A stretch of DNA of 64,000 bases from Amycolatopsis keratiniphila subsp. keratiniphila (lineage in GTDB: Bacteria; Actinomycetota; Actinomycetes; Mycobacteriales; Pseudonocardiaceae): contig NZ_LQMT02000007.1 of the NCBI RefSeq assembly GCF_001620365.2, positions 76,216 to 140,215 on the forward strand, read 5' to 3'. The first letter of the stretch is position 1. The number at the start of each line of letters is the position of its first letter. The notes below the pieces were generated by a model. That model was not told the origin of the DNA. It was given only the letters and a program-made list of their open reading frames with translations, and searched no databases. A program made the translations under genes and the position numbers. Below, in pieces: positions 1 through 10,491 of the stretch.

Positions 1-1475
1 GCGTTGCCGAACTTGTTGTCCAGCGACGCGTACTCCCCGAGGAACACCTTCGGACCGTTGCGGTCGTAGGAGTCGTACCGCTGGTTGTTCTGCAGGAACC
101 ACTGTGGACTGTTGTAGTAATGCTCGTCGACCATCGAGACCTTCGCGTTCCGGTTCAGGTCCCACAGCCGGTCGAACGTCGTGCCGGTGTCGTCCGGTCC
201 CGAGTTGCTGATCACCGTGATGCCCGGGTACTTCGCCGCGATCGCCTTGCGGAACTCGGTGAACCGGGCGAAGAACTCGTCGGGCAGGTTCTCCTCGTTG
301 CCGACACCGAGATGCGTCAGGTTGAACGGCGCCGGATGCCCCATCTCGGCCCGCTTCTTGCCCCAGGTCGAGGTGGCCGGGCCGTTGGCGAACTCGATCA
401 GGTCGAGGGTGTCCTGGATGTGCCGCCGCAGCAGCGCCGGATCATCGGTCGCCTTGTTCTGCCCGCAGCCGGTGACCAGCGCCGGCACCACTGGCAGCGG
501 CATCGCACCGATGTCCTCGGAGAACTGGAAGTATTCGTAGTAGCCGATGCCGTAGGACTGGTTGTAGCCCCAGAAATTCGCGTTCGTGGCCCGCTGCTCG
601 ACCGGGCCGATCGTGTCCTTCCACTGGTACGAGCGCTTCCGCTCCCAGTTCGGCGCCTCGTAGCCCTGGTGGCTGCCGGTGTTGACGAGACAGCCGCCGG
701 GGAAGCGCACGAAACCGGGCTTGAGCGCCGCGATCTTCTCCGCGAGGTCGGCCCGCATGCCGTTGGGACGGTTCTTGTAGGTGTCGCGAGGGAAGAGCGA
801 CACCATGTCCAGCCGCAGCGTGCCACCGCCGGACGCGGTCAGCGCGAGCCTGCCCAGCGCGCTCGACTCCCGCACTCGAACGGTGCCTGTGTACTTGACC
901 CAGCCATCGCCGCGGACCTGGACCCGCAGCGGATCGGCGAGCGTCTTCCCCGCCGGGTCGGTGACGGCCACCGTGAGCGGGGTGCCCGCCGCGCGATCGG
1001 TCCGGGCGAACACCGAGAAGTCGTACTGCTTGCCCCTTTCGACCCGGATCCCCGAGTTGTAGCCCGAGTTCGCGACGCCGTACTCGCCGCTCGACAACTG
1101 GAGCTTGAGATAGCGCCGGTTCCGTTCGTTGAGCCGCAGGTCGTCGTCGGCCACCGTCGCCGTGCCGGTGCCCCCGTCGACCGACGTGGGTGCCCACGAC
1201 GTCAACGGGGTGTACGACGCGTTGTCGGCCTTGTCGTATTCGAAGGAGCGGTTCTGCACGAGTTCCGCGTACAGCCCGCCGTCCGCGGCACGGTTGATGT
1301 CCTCGAAGAAGACGCCGTACATCGAACGGTCGATCGTGGCACCACGTCCCGCCGCGTCCACGGCGAGGCTGTAGTCGGTCGCCGGTGTCTGGCCCGAAGC
1401 GGTCTGAACGGGCACGAGGACACCGGCGGCGATGGTCAGGGACAGCACACTTATCCGGGCTGATCTGCTGCGCAC
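1..1475 (-). CDS. Secreted GH51 alpha-L-arabinofuranosidase (3' end cut by window edge)
   Basis: Releases L-arabinose from arabinan or arabinoxylan outside the cell and so feeds the two sugar importers next door. About 491 residues are visible; the C-terminus lies beyond the window. The GTG start at 1475 follows a GAAAGGAA ribosome site and opens a signal peptide (MRSRSARISVLSLTIAAGVL). Just after it comes MYGVFFEDINRAADGG, typical of GH51. Near positions 300-320 the reverse frame reads LGVGNEENLP (acid/base Glu), followed by DEHYYN and KVFLGEYAS (nucleophile Glu), so both catalytic residues are present. The long stretch between the N-terminal block and GNEE fits an inserted carbohydrate-binding or jelly-roll region, but that is inference. 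A perfect palindrome separates it from the upstream gguB-like gene, so it may have its own promoter. The family call is firm; substrate preference is not. Confidence 0.9.
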   Translation of the reverse strand, partial: MRSRSARISVLSLTIAAGVLVPVQTASGQTPATDYSLAVDAAGRGATIDRSMYGVFFEDINRAADGGLYAELVQNRSFEYDKADNASYTPLTSWAPTSVDGGTGTATVADDDLRLNERNRRYLKLQLSSGEYGVANSGYNSGIRVERGKQYDFSVFARTDRAAGTPLTVAVTDPAGKTLADPLRVQVRGDGWVKYTGTVRVRESSALGRLALTASGGGTLRLDMVSLFPRDTYKNRPNGMRADLAEKIAALKPGFVRFPGGCLVNTGSHQGYEAPNWERKRSYQWKDTIGPVEQRATNANFWGYNQSYGIGYYEYFQFSEDIGAMPLPVVPALVTGCGQNKATDDPALLRRHIQDTLDLIEFANGPATSTWGKKRAEMGHPAPFNLTHLGVGNEENLPDEFFARFTEFRKAIAAKYPGITVISNSGPDDTGTTFDRLWDLNRNAKVSMVDEHYYNSPQWFLQNNQRYDSYDRNGPKVFLGEYASLDNKFGN

Positions 1476-1531
1476 AGCACTTCCTTTCGCGACGTTGCGA
1501 GGAAACCGGGGGTGAGGCGTCGGTCAAGTTG

Positions 1532-1577
1532 GTCGTGAGTGGCGATTCGGGTTAGAACCCGAATCGCCACTCACGAC
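1532..1577. repeat. Palindromic repeat family A, copy 1 (likely terminator)
   Basis: Perfect inverted repeat with two 22-nt arms (1532-1553 and 1556-1577) around a 2-nt centre. The core reads GTGAGTGGCGATTCGGGTT and its complement. It starts right after the stop codon of the permease gene at 1579. Further copies occur at 15411-15454 and 47863-47908. The position after a stop codon suggests transcription termination. Confidence 0.9.
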
Positions 1578-1578
1578 G

Positions 1579-2826
1579 TCAGGCGGCGGTCCGGGCCCGC
1601 CGTTTGGTCCAGATGTCGTAGGCGACGGCGGCGAGCAGCACGAAGCCCTTCACCAGGTTCACGCTCTCGGTCGGCGCGCCGATCAGGGACATGCCGTTGT
1701 TGATCACGCCCATGATCAGCCCGCCGGTGATCGCGCCGACCACCTTGCCGACCCCGCCCTGCACCGCGGCGCCGCCGATGAACGCCGCAGCGATCGCGTC
1801 GAGTTCGAACATGTTGCCCGCGGTCGGCCCGGCCTGGTTGAGCCGTCCGGCCACGATGATCCCGGCGAGCGCGGAGAGCACGCCCATGTTGACGAAGATC
1901 CAGAACGTCACGCTCTTGACCTTCACGCCGGACAGCGTCGCCGCCTGCAGGTTCCCGCCGATGGCGTAGATGTGGCGGCCGAACACCGCCCGCGTCGTCA
2001 CCAGCGAGTAGCCGATCACCAGCACGGACAGCAGGATCAGCACCCACGGCAGGTTCTTGTACCGCGCCAGCTGCACCACCACGAACAGCACGACGGCGGC
2101 CGCCGCGGCGATCTTCAGCAGGAACATCGGCAGCGGATCGACCTCTTGCAGGTAGTTCAGCCGGGCCGTCCGCTTGCGCCACCGCGAGACGATCGCACCC
2201 GCGATGGCAAGGGCACCCACGAGCAGGCTGACCACGTCGGCGCCGCCGAGCGGGCCGAGCCCGATGTTGCCGAGATAGCCGCCGGTGAACCCGTTCGCCA
2301 GCGTGCGCACCTCGTCCGGGAACGGGCCGATCCCCTGATTCCCGAGCACGGTGAGCGTCAGCGCGCGGAAGATCAGCATCCCGGCCAGCGTCACGATGAA
2401 CGCGGGAATCCCGAAGTACGCGACCCAATACCCTTGCCATGCCCCGATCACCGCGCCGACGACCAGCGTGATGAGCAACGCGATCGGCCACGCCACGCCG
2501 AGGTTCACCATCAGCACGGCCGAGATCGCGCCGGTCAACGCCACCACGGACCCCACCGACAGGTCGATGTGCCCGGCGATGATGATCAGGATCATGCCGA
2601 TCGCGAGGATCAGCACGTACGAGTTCTGCACGATCAGGTTCGAGATGTTCTGCGGTTCCAGCAGCGCGCCGCCGGTGAGGATCGAGAACAACACGACGAT
2701 CAGCGCGAACGCGACGTAGATGCCGCTCTCGCGCGGGTTGAACGAGATCCGGCGCGGCGCCCTGGCCGGCGCGGCTCCCTGCTGTTCACCGGCACCGGTG
2801 ACGGTGTCGGCGGAGGCGGTGCTCAT
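1579..2826 (-). CDS. gguB: Sugar ABC transporter permease, GguB/MmsB type
   Basis: Membrane permease of a CUT2-class monosaccharide importer, forming the channel for the ChvE-like and GguA-like proteins encoded upstream. 415 residues. A soluble N-terminus of about 35 residues is followed by multiple hydrophobic segments, with the CUT2 motif GHIDLSVGSVVALTG near residue 85-100 and a C-terminal GGAAVQGGVGKVVGA block. It starts 3 nt after the GguA-like stop, so the two are translationally linked. It is the last importer gene before family A palindrome copy 1. The multiple-monosaccharide family usually carries arabinose, xylose, galactose or glucose; the araBDA neighbours favour arabinose. Confidence 0.9.
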   Translation of the reverse strand: MSTASADTVTGAGEQQGAAPARAPRRISFNPRESGIYVAFALIVVLFSILTGGALLEPQNISNLIVQNSYVLILAIGMILIIIAGHIDLSVGSVVALTGAISAVLMVNLGVAWPIALLITLVVGAVIGAWQGYWVAYFGIPAFIVTLAGMLIFRALTLTVLGNQGIGPFPDEVRTLANGFTGGYLGNIGLGPLGGADVVSLLVGALAIAGAIVSRWRKRTARLNYLQEVDPLPMFLLKIAAAAAVVLFVVVQLARYKNLPWVLILLSVLVIGYSLVTTRAVFGRHIYAIGGNLQAATLSGVKVKSVTFWIFVNMGVLSALAGIIVAGRLNQAGPTAGNMFELDAIAAAFIGGAAVQGGVGKVVGAITGGLIMGVINNGMSLIGAPTESVNLVKGFVLLAAVAYDIWTKRRARTAA

Positions 2827-2829
2827 GTC

Positions 2830-4353
2830 TTACTCCTGTTCCCTGGTCATCGCCCGCATGAGGACCTCTTGGGTGGCCTCGGCCCGGCCGACCTCACCGG
2901 TGATCCGGCCGGCCGACAGCGTGTAGATCCGGTCGCACAAGCCGAGCAGCTCCGGCAGCTCGGACGAGATGACCAGCACGGCCTTCCCCTCGTCGGCGAG
3001 CCGGTTGACGATCGTGTAGATCTCGTACTTCGCGCCGACGTCGATACCGCGGGTCGGCTCGTCGAGGATCAGCACGTCCGGATCGGTGAGGATCCATTTG
3101 GACAGCACGACCTTCTGCTGGTTGCCGCCGGAGAGCGTGCCGGTCACGCTGCGCACGTCCGGTGCCTTGATGTTCATGCTCTTGCGGAATTCTTCGGCGA
3201 CACGGTGTTCCTCGTTCTCGTCCACCCAGCCGCGGCGCGCGAGTTTGCCCAGCGCGGCACCGGAGACGTTGCGCTGGATGTCCTCGATGAGGTTCAGGCC
3301 GTAGCGTTTGCGATCCTCTGTGGCGTAGGCGATCCCGTTCGCGACGGCGTCGCCGACCGTGCGCACCTCGATCTCCTTGCCGTCCTTGATCAGGCGGCCG
3401 GAGATGTCCTTGCCGTACGAGCGACCGAACACGCTCATCGCGAGTTCGGTCCGCCCGGCGCCCATCAGCCCCGCCAGCCCGACGATCTCGCCGCGCCGCA
3501 GCGTCAGGCTCGCGCCGTCGACGACCACCCGGCCGTGTTGCGTCGGGCTGTGCACGGTCCAGTCCTCGATCCGGAGGACCTCGTCGCCGATCCGCGGTTC
3601 CCTCGGCGGGAACCGGTTCTCCAGCTTCCGGCCGACCATCCCGGCGATGATCCGGTCTTCGGTCACCGTGCTCGCGTCCAGCGTCTCGATCGTCCTGCCG
3701 TCGCGCAGGATGGTGATCGAGTCGGCGATCGCGGCGATCTCGTTGAGCTTGTGCGAGATCAGGACGCAGGTGACGCCGTCGTCGCGAAGCCCGCGCAACA
3801 GTTCGAGCAGATGCGCCGAATCGTCGTCGTTCAGCGCCGCCGTCGGCTCGTCCAGGATCAGCAGTTTGACCTCTTTGGACAGTGCCTTGGCGATCTCCAC
3901 CAACTGCTGTTTGCCGACGCCGATGTCCAGCACCGGCGTCACCGGGTTCTCCCGCAGGCCGACGCGCCGCAACAGCTCGCCGGCTTCGGCGTTGGTCCGG
4001 TTCCAGTCGATCAGCCCGCCGCGGGCCTTCTCGTTGCCGAGGAAGATGTTCTCCGCGATGGACAGCTGCTGGCACAGCGCGAGTTCCTGGTGGATGATCA
4101 CGATGCCGCGCCGTTCGCTGTCGCGGATCGCGGAGAACGCGCACGGCTCGCCGTCGAAGACGATCTCGCCGTCGTACGAGCCGTGCGCGTAGACGCCCGA
4201 GAGCACCTTCATCAGCGTGGACTTGCCCGCGCCGTTCTCGCCGCAGATCGCGTGGATCTCTCCCCGGCGCACCGACAGGTTGACGTCCTGCAGCGCCTTG
4301 ACGCCGGGGAAGGTCTTGGTGATCCCCCGCATCCGAAGGATTTCGTCGGTCAC
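2830..4353 (-). CDS. gguA: Sugar ABC transporter ATP-binding protein, GguA/MmsA type
   Basis: Double-ABC ATPase that powers the CUT2 importer from the cytoplasmic face. 507 residues with two nucleotide-binding halves. The first has Walker [11 protein letters not shown] near residue 37, a signature-like [18 protein letters not shown] and Walker [13 protein letters not shown]. The second has a degenerate Walker A ([13 protein letters not shown]), signature [11 protein letters not shown] and Walker [15 protein letters not shown]. Halves of this asymmetric kind are normal for CUT2 ATPases. The gene lies 4 nt downstream of the binding-protein gene and 3 nt upstream of the permease, so all three form one operon. 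Confidence 0.93.
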   Translation of the reverse strand: MTDEILRMRGITKTFPGVKALQDVNLSVRRGEIHAICGENGAGKSTLMKVLSGVYAHGSYDGEIVFDGEPCAFSAIRDSERRGIVIIHQELALCQQLSIAENIFLGNEKARGGLIDWNRTNAEAGELLRRVGLRENPVTPVLDIGVGKQQLVEIAKALSKEVKLLILDEPTAALNDDDSAHLLELLRGLRDDGVTCVLISHKLNEIAAIADSITILRDGRTIETLDASTVTEDRIIAGMVGRKLENRFPPREPRIGDEVLRIEDWTVHSPTQHGRVVVDGASLTLRRGEIVGLAGLMGAGRTELAMSVFGRSYGKDISGRLIKDGKEIEVRTVGDAVANGIAYATEDRKRYGLNLIEDIQRNVSGAALGKLARRGWVDENEEHRVAEEFRKSMNIKAPDVRSVTGTLSGGNQQKVVLSKWILTDPDVLILDEPTRGIDVGAKYEIYTIVNRLADEGKAVLVISSELPELLGLCDRIYTLSAGRITGEVGRAEATQEVLMRAMTREQE

Positions 4354-4357
4354 GTCC

Positions 4358-5485
4358 CTACCTCAGCTGTTCCGCTTTGTAGTAGCCCGAGTCGATGAGT
4401 TCCTTCTGGTAGTTGCCCTTGTTGAGGATCACCGACTCCAGCAGGAACGCCGGGACGACCTTCTGGCCGTTGTTGTAATCCGTCGTGTTGTTGGTCTCGG
4501 CCTTGCCGCCCTTGAGCACCGCGTCGGCCATCTTGACCGTGGTCTCGGCGAGTTTGCGGGTGTCCTTGAAGATCGTCGAGTACTGCTCGTTCGCGATGAT
4601 CGACTTCACCGACGCGACCTCGGCGTCCTGTCCGGTGACCACCGGATACGGCTGGCCAGGTGTTCCGTAACCATTGCTCTTGAGCGCCGAGAGGATGCCG
4701 ATGGAGAGCCCGTCGTACGGCGAGAGCACGCCCTGGACCTTGTCGCCGGAGCTGTAGGTCTTGGTCAGCAGGTCTTCCATCCGCCGCTGCGCGGTCGCCG
4801 CCTGCCAGCGCAGGATCGCCGCGACGTTGAACGCGGTCTGGCCGCTCTTGACCACCAGCGTCCCGTTGTCGAGGTACGGCTTCAGCACCGACATGGCGCC
4901 GTTGAAGAAGAACGTCGCGTTGTTGTCGTCCGGCGAACCCGCGAAGAGCTCGATGTTGAACGGGCCCTTGCCCTCACCCGGCGAACCGTCCTCTTTGAGC
5001 ACTTTGAGCCCGGTGAGCAGCGACGTCGCCTGCTGCACGCCGACCTTGAAGTTGTCGAAGGTCGCGTAGTAGTCGACGTTCGGCGTGTTGCGGATCAGCC
5101 GGTCGTAGGCGATGACCGGGATCTTCTTGTCCGCGGCCTCCTGCAGCTGGGTGGTGATCGCGGTGCCGTCGATCGAGGCGATCACGAGCAGTTTCGCGCC
5201 CTTGGTGATCTGGTTCTCGATCTGGTTCACCTGGGTGGGGATGTCGTCCTCGGCGTACTGAAGGTCGACCTGGTAGCCCAGCTTCTCAAGCGCCGCCTTG
5301 ATGTTGTCGCCGTCGTGGATCCAGCGCTCCGAGGATTTGGTCGGCATCGTGACGCCGACGAGCCCACCCGCGGCACCTCCCGCGGCCGCCTGCTGATCGA
5401 CGGTCTTCTGACTCGAACCGCAGGCCGTCAGCGCGGCACCGAGGCCGACCGCCACGGCCAATGTGGCCAGTTTCGTGAACTTCAT
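4358..5485 (-). CDS. chvE: Multiple-monosaccharide-binding lipoprotein, ChvE type
   Basis: Extracellular sugar-binding protein of the second importer, anchored as a lipoprotein. The ATG at 5485 follows an AAGGAA ribosome site. The 375-residue product begins [16 protein letters not shown] and has a lipobox LTACGSS (Cys near residue 23). Typical ChvE blocks follow: [20 protein letters not shown], a periplasmic-binding fold with [16 protein letters not shown], and a C-terminal [15 protein letters not shown]. It sits 26 nt after araA, so the importer is co-transcribed with araBDA and is probably induced by arabinose. An in-frame extension upstream of this ATG lacks a signal sequence and was rejected. 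Confidence 0.9.
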   Translation of the reverse strand: MKFTKLATLAVAVGLGAALTACGSSQKTVDQQAAAGGAAGGLVGVTMPTKSSERWIHDGDNIKAALEKLGYQVDLQYAEDDIPTQVNQIENQITKGAKLLVIASIDGTAITTQLQEAADKKIPVIAYDRLIRNTPNVDYYATFDNFKVGVQQATSLLTGLKVLKEDGSPGEGKGPFNIELFAGSPDDNNATFFFNGAMSVLKPYLDNGTLVVKSGQTAFNVAAILRWQAATAQRRMEDLLTKTYSSGDKVQGVLSPYDGLSIGILSALKSNGYGTPGQPYPVVTGQDAEVASVKSIIANEQYSTIFKDTRKLAETTVKMADAVLKGGKAETNNTTDYNNGQKVVPAFLLESVILNKGNYQKELIDSGYYKAEQLR

Positions 5486-5511
5486 TGTTCCTTCTTTCCG
5501 GTGGGGACCGA

Positions 5512-7017
5512 TCAGAATCCTTGTGCGAGCCGGTAGTACGCCTGGTTCCAGCGCATCCGGTCGGCGATCGAGGCGGGCGTCGTGGACTGGTCGATCACCA
5601 GCAGTTCGACGTCGAGCATGGTGGCGAAATCCCGGATCGTTTCGGCGCCGACGGCCTGGGTGAGCACCGTGTGGTGCGGTCCGCCCGCGGTGATCCACGC
5701 CTCGGCGGAGGTCGCCAGCGACGGCGCCGGCTTCCACACCGCGCGCGCCACCGGCAGGTTCGGCAGCGGTTCGTCCGGTGCGACGACCTCGACCTCGTTG
5801 GCCACCAGCCGGAACCGGTCGCCGAGGTCGGCGAGGCCGATCACCACGGCGTCACCGGCGGCGGCGTCGAACACCAGCCGGACGGGATCCTCACGGCCGC
5901 CGATGCCGAGCGGATGGATCTCGCACGAAGGCTTGGCGGCGGCGATACTCGGGCAAACCTCGAGCATGTGCGCGCCGAGGATCTTCGGTTCACCGGGGCC
6001 GAAGTGGTAGGTGTAGTCCTCCATGAAGGACGTTCCGCGCTCGGAATCGCGGCCCATCGCCTTCACCGCGGTCAGCAGCGCGGACGTCTTCCAGTCGCCC
6101 TCGCCGCCGAAGCCGTAGCCGTCGGCCATCAGCCGCTGCACGGCGAGGCCGGGGAGCTGCCGCAGGCCGCCGAGGTCCTCGAAGTTCGTGGTGAACGCGC
6201 CGAAACCGCCGCCTGTCAGGAACGTGCGAAGCCCTTGCTCGATCCGGGCCGCGTAGCGCAGCGACTCGTGCCGCTCCCCCGCCTTCGTCAGTTCCGGTGC
6301 GAGCGCGTACGTGTCGGCGTACTCCTGGACGAGCTTGTCGACCTCCGTATCGGACACCGCGTCGACCAGGGCGACGAGTTCGTTGACGCCGTAGGTGTTC
6401 ACCGAGACGCCGAACTTCAGCTCCGCCTCGACCTTGTCCCCGTCGGTGACCGCGACGTCGCGCATGTTGTCACCGAACCGCGCGAGCCTGAGCGAGCCGA
6501 TCGTCTGGCGGCCGACCGCCGCGCGGACCCAGGCGTCGATCCGGTCGGCGACCGACGGATCCGCGGCGTGCCCGGCGATGGTCTTGCGCGGCACTCCGAG
6601 CCGGGTCTGGATGTAGCCGAACTCGCGGTCGCCGTGCGCGGCCTGGTTCAGGTTCATGAAGTCCATGTCGATGGACTCCCACGGCAGCGCCTCGTTGAGC
6701 TGGGTGTGCAGGTGCAGCAGAGGTTTCCGCAGCGCGTCGAGCCCGGTGATCCACATCTTCGCCGGCGAGAACGTGTGCATCCAGGCGATCACCCCGACAC
6801 ACGCGTCGTCCGCGTTGGCTTCGAGCATCACCCGCCGGATCGCCGACGGCTCCGTCAGCACCGGCTTGGCGACGATCTCCGCCGAGATCCGGCCGGTGTC
6901 GGCCAGCATCCGCTGGATCTGCAACGACTGGCCCGCGACCTGTTCGAGGGTCTCCTCGCCGTACAGCGCCTGGCTCCCGGTGAGGAACCAGACCTCGGTC
7001 TTGCGTTGTGTGCTCAC
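5512..7017 (-). CDS. araA: L-arabinose isomerase
   Basis: Converts L-arabinose to L-ribulose in the cytoplasm, the first step of the isomerase route. 501 residues, the usual length. It begins at a GTG (7017) with [20 protein letters not shown], a standard AraA N-terminus. Conserved blocks include [37 protein letters not shown], the Glu/His metal-site segments GEGDWKTSA and [10 protein letters not shown], and AGGPHHTVL near the C-terminus. Its start overlaps the araD stop by 4 nt (GTGA), which indicates translational coupling. Order in the transcript is araB-araD-araA and then the ChvE importer. Confidence 0.97.
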   Translation of the reverse strand: MSTQRKTEVWFLTGSQALYGEETLEQVAGQSLQIQRMLADTGRISAEIVAKPVLTEPSAIRRVMLEANADDACVGVIAWMHTFSPAKMWITGLDALRKPLLHLHTQLNEALPWESIDMDFMNLNQAAHGDREFGYIQTRLGVPRKTIAGHAADPSVADRIDAWVRAAVGRQTIGSLRLARFGDNMRDVAVTDGDKVEAELKFGVSVNTYGVNELVALVDAVSDTEVDKLVQEYADTYALAPELTKAGERHESLRYAARIEQGLRTFLTGGGFGAFTTNFEDLGGLRQLPGLAVQRLMADGYGFGGEGDWKTSALLTAVKAMGRDSERGTSFMEDYTYHFGPGEPKILGAHMLEVCPSIAAAKPSCEIHPLGIGGREDPVRLVFDAAAGDAVVIGLADLGDRFRLVANEVEVVAPDEPLPNLPVARAVWKPAPSLATSAEAWITAGGPHHTVLTQAVGAETIRDFATMLDVELLVIDQSTTPASIADRMRWNQAYYRLAQGF

Positions 7018-7700
7018 TTCTCTCCCTGCTGGCCGTAGACGTTCTGGTAGCGCGCGTAGAGCCGGTCCACGTCCTGTCGGGACAGTGGTTCCGGCGTGCC
7101 CAGCGCGGAAGCGAGGTGGACGGTCTTGGCGACGTCCTCGACCATCACGGCGGCTTTGACCGCGTCGCGTGCGGTGCGGCCGACGGTGAACGGGCCGTGG
7201 TTGCGCATCAGCACCGCGGGCGACCGGCTGGACCGCAGCGTCTCGACGATGCCCCGGCCGATCGAGTCGTCTCCGATGAGCGCGAACGGCCCGACCGGGA
7301 TCTCGCCGCCGAACTCGTCCGCGATCATCGTGAGCACGCACGGGATCGGCTCCCCGACCGCGGCCCACGCGGTCGCGTAGGTCGAATGCGTGTGCACGAC
7401 CCCGCCGACCTCCGGCATGTGCCGGTAGACGTAGGCGTGTGCGGCCGTGTCCGAGGACGGCGCGAGGTCGCCGTGGACGACCTCGCCGTACAGGTCGGTG
7501 ACGACCATCGTGTCGGCACTCAGTTCGTCGTAGGACACCCCGGACGGCTTGATCACCATCAGGTCGTGTCCGGGGACCCGCGCCGACACGTTGCCCGCGG
7601 TCCAGATGACCAGCTCGTAGCGGGTCAGCTCGCTGTGCAAGCGGGCGACGGTGTCGCGCAGCTCTTCGAAGGTGTCCGTGATCTCCACGGCGAGGCTCAT
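7014..7700 (-). CDS. araD: L-ribulose-5-phosphate 4-epimerase
   Basis: Class II aldolase-fold zinc enzyme that converts L-ribulose-5-phosphate to D-xylulose-5-phosphate, delivering arabinose carbon to the pentose phosphate pathway. 228 residues. The zinc-site blocks are visible: [44 protein letters not shown] (two metal His) and [10 protein letters not shown] (third His). It overlaps araB by 4 nt and araA by 4 nt, so the three enzymes are tightly coupled. L-fuculose-phosphate aldolase is a related alternative, ruled out mainly by the araB and araA neighbours. Confidence 0.95.
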   Translation of the reverse strand: MSLAVEITDTFEELRDTVARLHSELTRYELVIWTAGNVSARVPGHDLMVIKPSGVSYDELSADTMVVTDLYGEVVHGDLAPSSDTAAHAYVYRHMPEVGGVVHTHSTYATAWAAVGEPIPCVLTMIADEFGGEIPVGPFALIGDDSIGRGIVETLRSSRSPAVLMRNHGPFTVGRTARDAVKAAVMVEDVAKTVHLASALGTPEPLSRQDVDRLYARYQNVYGQQGEK

Positions 7701-9370
7701 CGGTGCAGTCCTTTCCGGACGGAACGGCGCCGGGCGGCGAGCCGGTGCATGACGTCGTTGGCCCCTCGGCCGAAGTAGTCGTGCAACGCGGCGTACTCGG
7801 CGTAGAGGTCGTTGTAGGCCTTGACGTTCTCGGCGATCGGGCGGTGGACCGCCCGGCGGACCGAGCCCATCGCGAGCGCGGCGGCCGGGACGTCGGCGTG
7901 CGCCCCGGCGGCGACCGCGGCGTGGATCGCCGAGCCCAGCGCGGGACTCTGCGCCGAACCGGCAACGGAAAGCGGCAGGTTCGTGACGTCGGCGTAGATC
8001 TGCATCAGGAGCGGGTTCTTGACCAGGCCACCGGCGACGATCAGTTCGGTGACCGGTACCCCGGCGCGTTCGAAGGTCTCGATGATCGTCCTGGTACCGA
8101 ACGCGGTCGCCTCCAGGAGCGCGCGATAGGTGTCCTCGGGGCGGGTCGCGAGGGTCTGCCCGACGACGACGCCGGACAGCTCGTGGTCGACCAGTACCGA
8201 CCGGTTCCCGCTATGCCAGTCGAGCGCGACCAGTCCGTGTTCGCCGATCTCCTGCATCGAGGCGAGCCGCGTGAGCAGTTCGTGGACCGAGATTCCCGCC
8301 TCCCTGGCGTCGTCCACATAGGACGCGGGCGTACCGTGTTCGACGAACCACGCGAAGATGTCGCCGACACCGCTCTGCCCGGCCTCGTAACCCCACTTCC
8401 CGGACACGATCCCGCCGTCGACGACACCGCACATCCCCGGCACCTCGCGCAGTTCGGCGCCGTTCATCACGTGACAGGTGGAGGTGCCCATGATCGCGAC
8501 CATCTGCCCCGGCTCCACCGCCTGGACGGCGGGGGCGGTGACATGCGCGTCGACGTTGCCGACCGCGACCGCGATCCCTTCGGGCAGCCCGGTCCATTCC
8601 GCCGCTTGAGCGCTCAGGCGGCCCGCCTTCGCGCCGAGGGCGCCCAGCGGGTGCACGAGCTTGTCGTCCACAAAGGACCCGAAGCCGGGAGCCAGCTCCT
8701 CCAGGAACTCCGTGCTCGGGTAGTGGCCGTCCTGCAGGATGCCCTTGTAGCCGGCGGTGCAGGCGTTGCGGACGTAGGTTCCCGTGAGCTGCCAGACGAT
8801 CCAGTCGGCGAGTTCGACCCAGTGGCGCATCCGGGTATAGACCTCGGGCGCCTCTTCGAAGACCTCCAGCGCCTTGGCGAACTCCCACTCCGAGGAGATC
8901 AGCCCGCCATAGCGCGGCAGCCAAGACTCGCCGCGCTTCCGGGCCAGCGCGTTGATCCGGTCGGCCTGCGGCTGGGCGGAATGATGACGCCACAGCTTCA
9001 CGTAGGCGTGTGGGTCCCCGGCGAACTCGGGCAGTTCGCACAGCGGCGTGCCGTCGGCCGTCGTCGGCACCATGGTGCACGCGGTGAAATCGGTGCCGAT
9101 GCCGATCACGTCGGCGGGATCCGCCCCGGCCGTACGGACGGCCTCCGGCACGGCGGTGCGGAGGACGTCGACGTAGTCCGACGGCACCTGGAGCGCCCAG
9201 TCCGGCGGAAGCCCGTGGCCGGTCTGCGGCAGGATCCGGTCGATCACGCCGTGCCGGTACTCCGAAACCGCGCTGCCCAGTTCCGCCCCGTCGCGGACGC
9301 GGACCACGACGGCCCGGCCGGACAGCGTCCCGAAGTCGACGCCGACGACCAGCGGCTCCCTTGTACTCAC
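7697..9370 (-). CDS. araB: Ribulokinase
   Basis: FGGY-family kinase that phosphorylates L-ribulose to L-ribulose-5-phosphate. With the GTG at 9370 it has 557 residues. This start is preferred because GGGAGAAGAA lies just before it. The upstream ATG at 9397 falls inside the operator at 9385-9398 and lacks a ribosome site. Visible blocks: [16 protein letters not shown] (phosphate loop), [44 protein letters not shown] and [17 protein letters not shown]. It is the first gene of the araBDA-chvE-gguAB transcript, and its promoter is probably blocked by the LacI-type regulator encoded at 14097-15110. Confidence 0.94.
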   Translation of the reverse strand: MSTREPLVVGVDFGTLSGRAVVVRVRDGAELGSAVSEYRHGVIDRILPQTGHGLPPDWALQVPSDYVDVLRTAVPEAVRTAGADPADVIGIGTDFTACTMVPTTADGTPLCELPEFAGDPHAYVKLWRHHSAQPQADRINALARKRGESWLPRYGGLISSEWEFAKALEVFEEAPEVYTRMRHWVELADWIVWQLTGTYVRNACTAGYKGILQDGHYPSTEFLEELAPGFGSFVDDKLVHPLGALGAKAGRLSAQAAEWTGLPEGIAVAVGNVDAHVTAPAVQAVEPGQMVAIMGTSTCHVMNGAELREVPGMCGVVDGGIVSGKWGYEAGQSGVGDIFAWFVEHGTPASYVDDAREAGISVHELLTRLASMQEIGEHGLVALDWHSGNRSVLVDHELSGVVVGQTLATRPEDTYRALLEATAFGTRTIIETFERAGVPVTELIVAGGLVKNPLLMQIYADVTNLPLSVAGSAQSPALGSAIHAAVAAGAHADVPAAALAMGSVRRAVHRPIAENVKAYNDLYAEYAALHDYFGRGANDVMHRLAARRRSVRKGLHR

Positions 9371-9384
9371 TTCTTCTCCCGAAC

Positions 9385-9398
9385 TGTTAGCGTTCACA
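9385..9398. promoter_or_regulatory. LacI-type operator upstream of araB
   Basis: TGTTAGCGTTCACA matches the sites at 14049-14062 and 15154-15167 (consensus TGTTAGCGNTAACA) except in the right half. It lies 14 nt upstream of the araB start, within the expected 5' untranslated or promoter region. The recurrence at three promoters of one sugar regulon supports it as the binding site of the regulator encoded at 14097-15110. Confidence 0.75.
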
Positions 9399-9434
9399 TT
9401 TCTGGTCGAAAACCACGATCACCCGTGTTTGGAG

Positions 9435-9500
9435 CCGTGACTCGCGTGATTGAAGCCGGTCCGCCTTCAATCACGCGAGTCACGGGCACAATCACGCGAG
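9435..9500. repeat. Palindromic repeat family C with terminator-like hairpin
   Basis: An inverted repeat with 21-nt perfect arms (9435-9455 and 9465-9485) contains ACTCGCGTGATTGAAG and its complement; a third half-unit ATCACGCGAGTTCC follows at 9491. It lies between the stop of the upstream permease gene (9508) and the araB operator, so it likely ends the first importer transcript. The same ACTCGCGTGATT core recurs at 36697-36792 and, degraded, at 56443. Confidence 0.85.
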
Positions 9501-9507
9501 TTCCGTC

Positions 9508-10491
9508 TTACGTCGCCCGCCTCCCGACGAGGCGTTGCAGCACGATGAAGGCGAACAGCAGCGCACCGGTGATGATCGAGGTCCACCAGGAGTTCAGCGT
9601 GCCGTCGAAGGTGATCAGGGTCTGGATGATGCCCAGCACCATGATCCCGAGCACCGTCCCGAGGACGTAGCCGGAGCCGCCGGTGAGCAGCGTGCCGCCG
9701 ATGACGACGGCCGCGATCGCGGTGAGCTCCAGCCCCACACCGTTGAGCGGATCGCCGGAGGATTTGTACAGCACCAGGAGCAGCCCGCCGAGCGCCGAGC
9801 AGAACCCGCTGAGCGTGTAGACCGTGATCCGTGTGCGGCCGACATTGAGCCCCATCAGCAACGCCGACTTCGGGTTCCCGCCGATCGCGTACACCGTCCG
9901 GCCGAACCTGGTCCCGTACAGGACGTACGCCGCCGCCCCGACCACCACGAGCGCGACGACCACACCGATCGAGATGTGCAGCTCCCCGCCGAGCGGGATC
10001 TGCGTCTGCGCGAGGCTCGCGACCGTCGGATCGTCGATCGAGTACGCCTGGGTGCTGATCGTGTAGCAGAGCCCCCTGGCGAAGAACATCCCGATCAGCG
10101 TCGCGATGAACGGCTGGATCTCGAACACCTGGACCAGCACGCCCATCCCGAAGCCGAGCGCCGCGCCGATCGCCAGTACCGCGGGGATCACCGCGAGCAC
10201 CGGCCAGCCCTGGTTCTGCAGCAGGTCGGCCGAGACCACAGTGGACAGTGCCACCACCGAGCCCACCGACAGGTCGATGCCGCCGGTGAGGATCACGAAC
10301 GTCATCCCGACGGCGACGACCAGCAGGAAGGCGTTGTTGATGAACAGGTCGAGCACGACCTGGCCGGACCCGAACGCCGTGTAGCTCGAAGCGCCGTAGA
10401 CGTACGCGCCGATGAGCATCGCCATCGTCGCCAGGATCGGCAGATGCCGTTGCCGGGGACGGTAACCCTTGATGCGGTCGAGTGTCGTCAT
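9508..10491 (-). CDS. Sugar ABC transporter permease, YjfF type
   Basis: CUT2-class permease, second of a permease pair in the first importer. 327 residues from the ATG at 10491, which overlaps the stop of the preceding permease by 4 nt (ATGA). Multiple hydrophobic segments; the CUT2 motif TGGIDLSVGSVVALST lies near residue 70 and GGTLLTGGSGYVLGT near residue 275. The best family match is YjfF of the galactofuranose importer YtfQRT-YjfF. Related systems in actinobacteria import arabinose, and with araBDA downstream L-arabinofuranose is a reasonable guess. A palindrome follows the stop. Confidence 0.87.
   Translation of the reverse strand: MTTLDRIKGYRPRQRHLPILATMAMLIGAYVYGASSYTAFGSGQVVLDLFINNAFLLVVAVGMTFVILTGGIDLSVGSVVALSTVVSADLLQNQGWPVLAVIPAVLAIGAALGFGMGVLVQVFEIQPFIATLIGMFFARGLCYTISTQAYSIDDPTVASLAQTQIPLGGELHISIGVVVALVVVGAAAYVLYGTRFGRTVYAIGGNPKSALLMGLNVGRTRITVYTLSGFCSALGGLLLVLYKSSGDPLNGVGLELTAIAAVVIGGTLLTGGSGYVLGTVLGIMVLGIIQTLITFDGTLNSWWTSIITGALLFAFIVLQRLVGRRAT

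Noticed and set aside
1972..4398. Long plus-strand ORF of 808 codons
   Set aside because: Antisense to the GguA- and GguB-like genes; composition is the Arg/His/Asp-rich pattern of a shadow frame, with no ribosome site or family motif.
9371..9397. ATG at 9397 as the araB start
   Set aside because: It lies within the operator and lacks a ribosome site; GTG at 9370 has GGGAGAAGAA.
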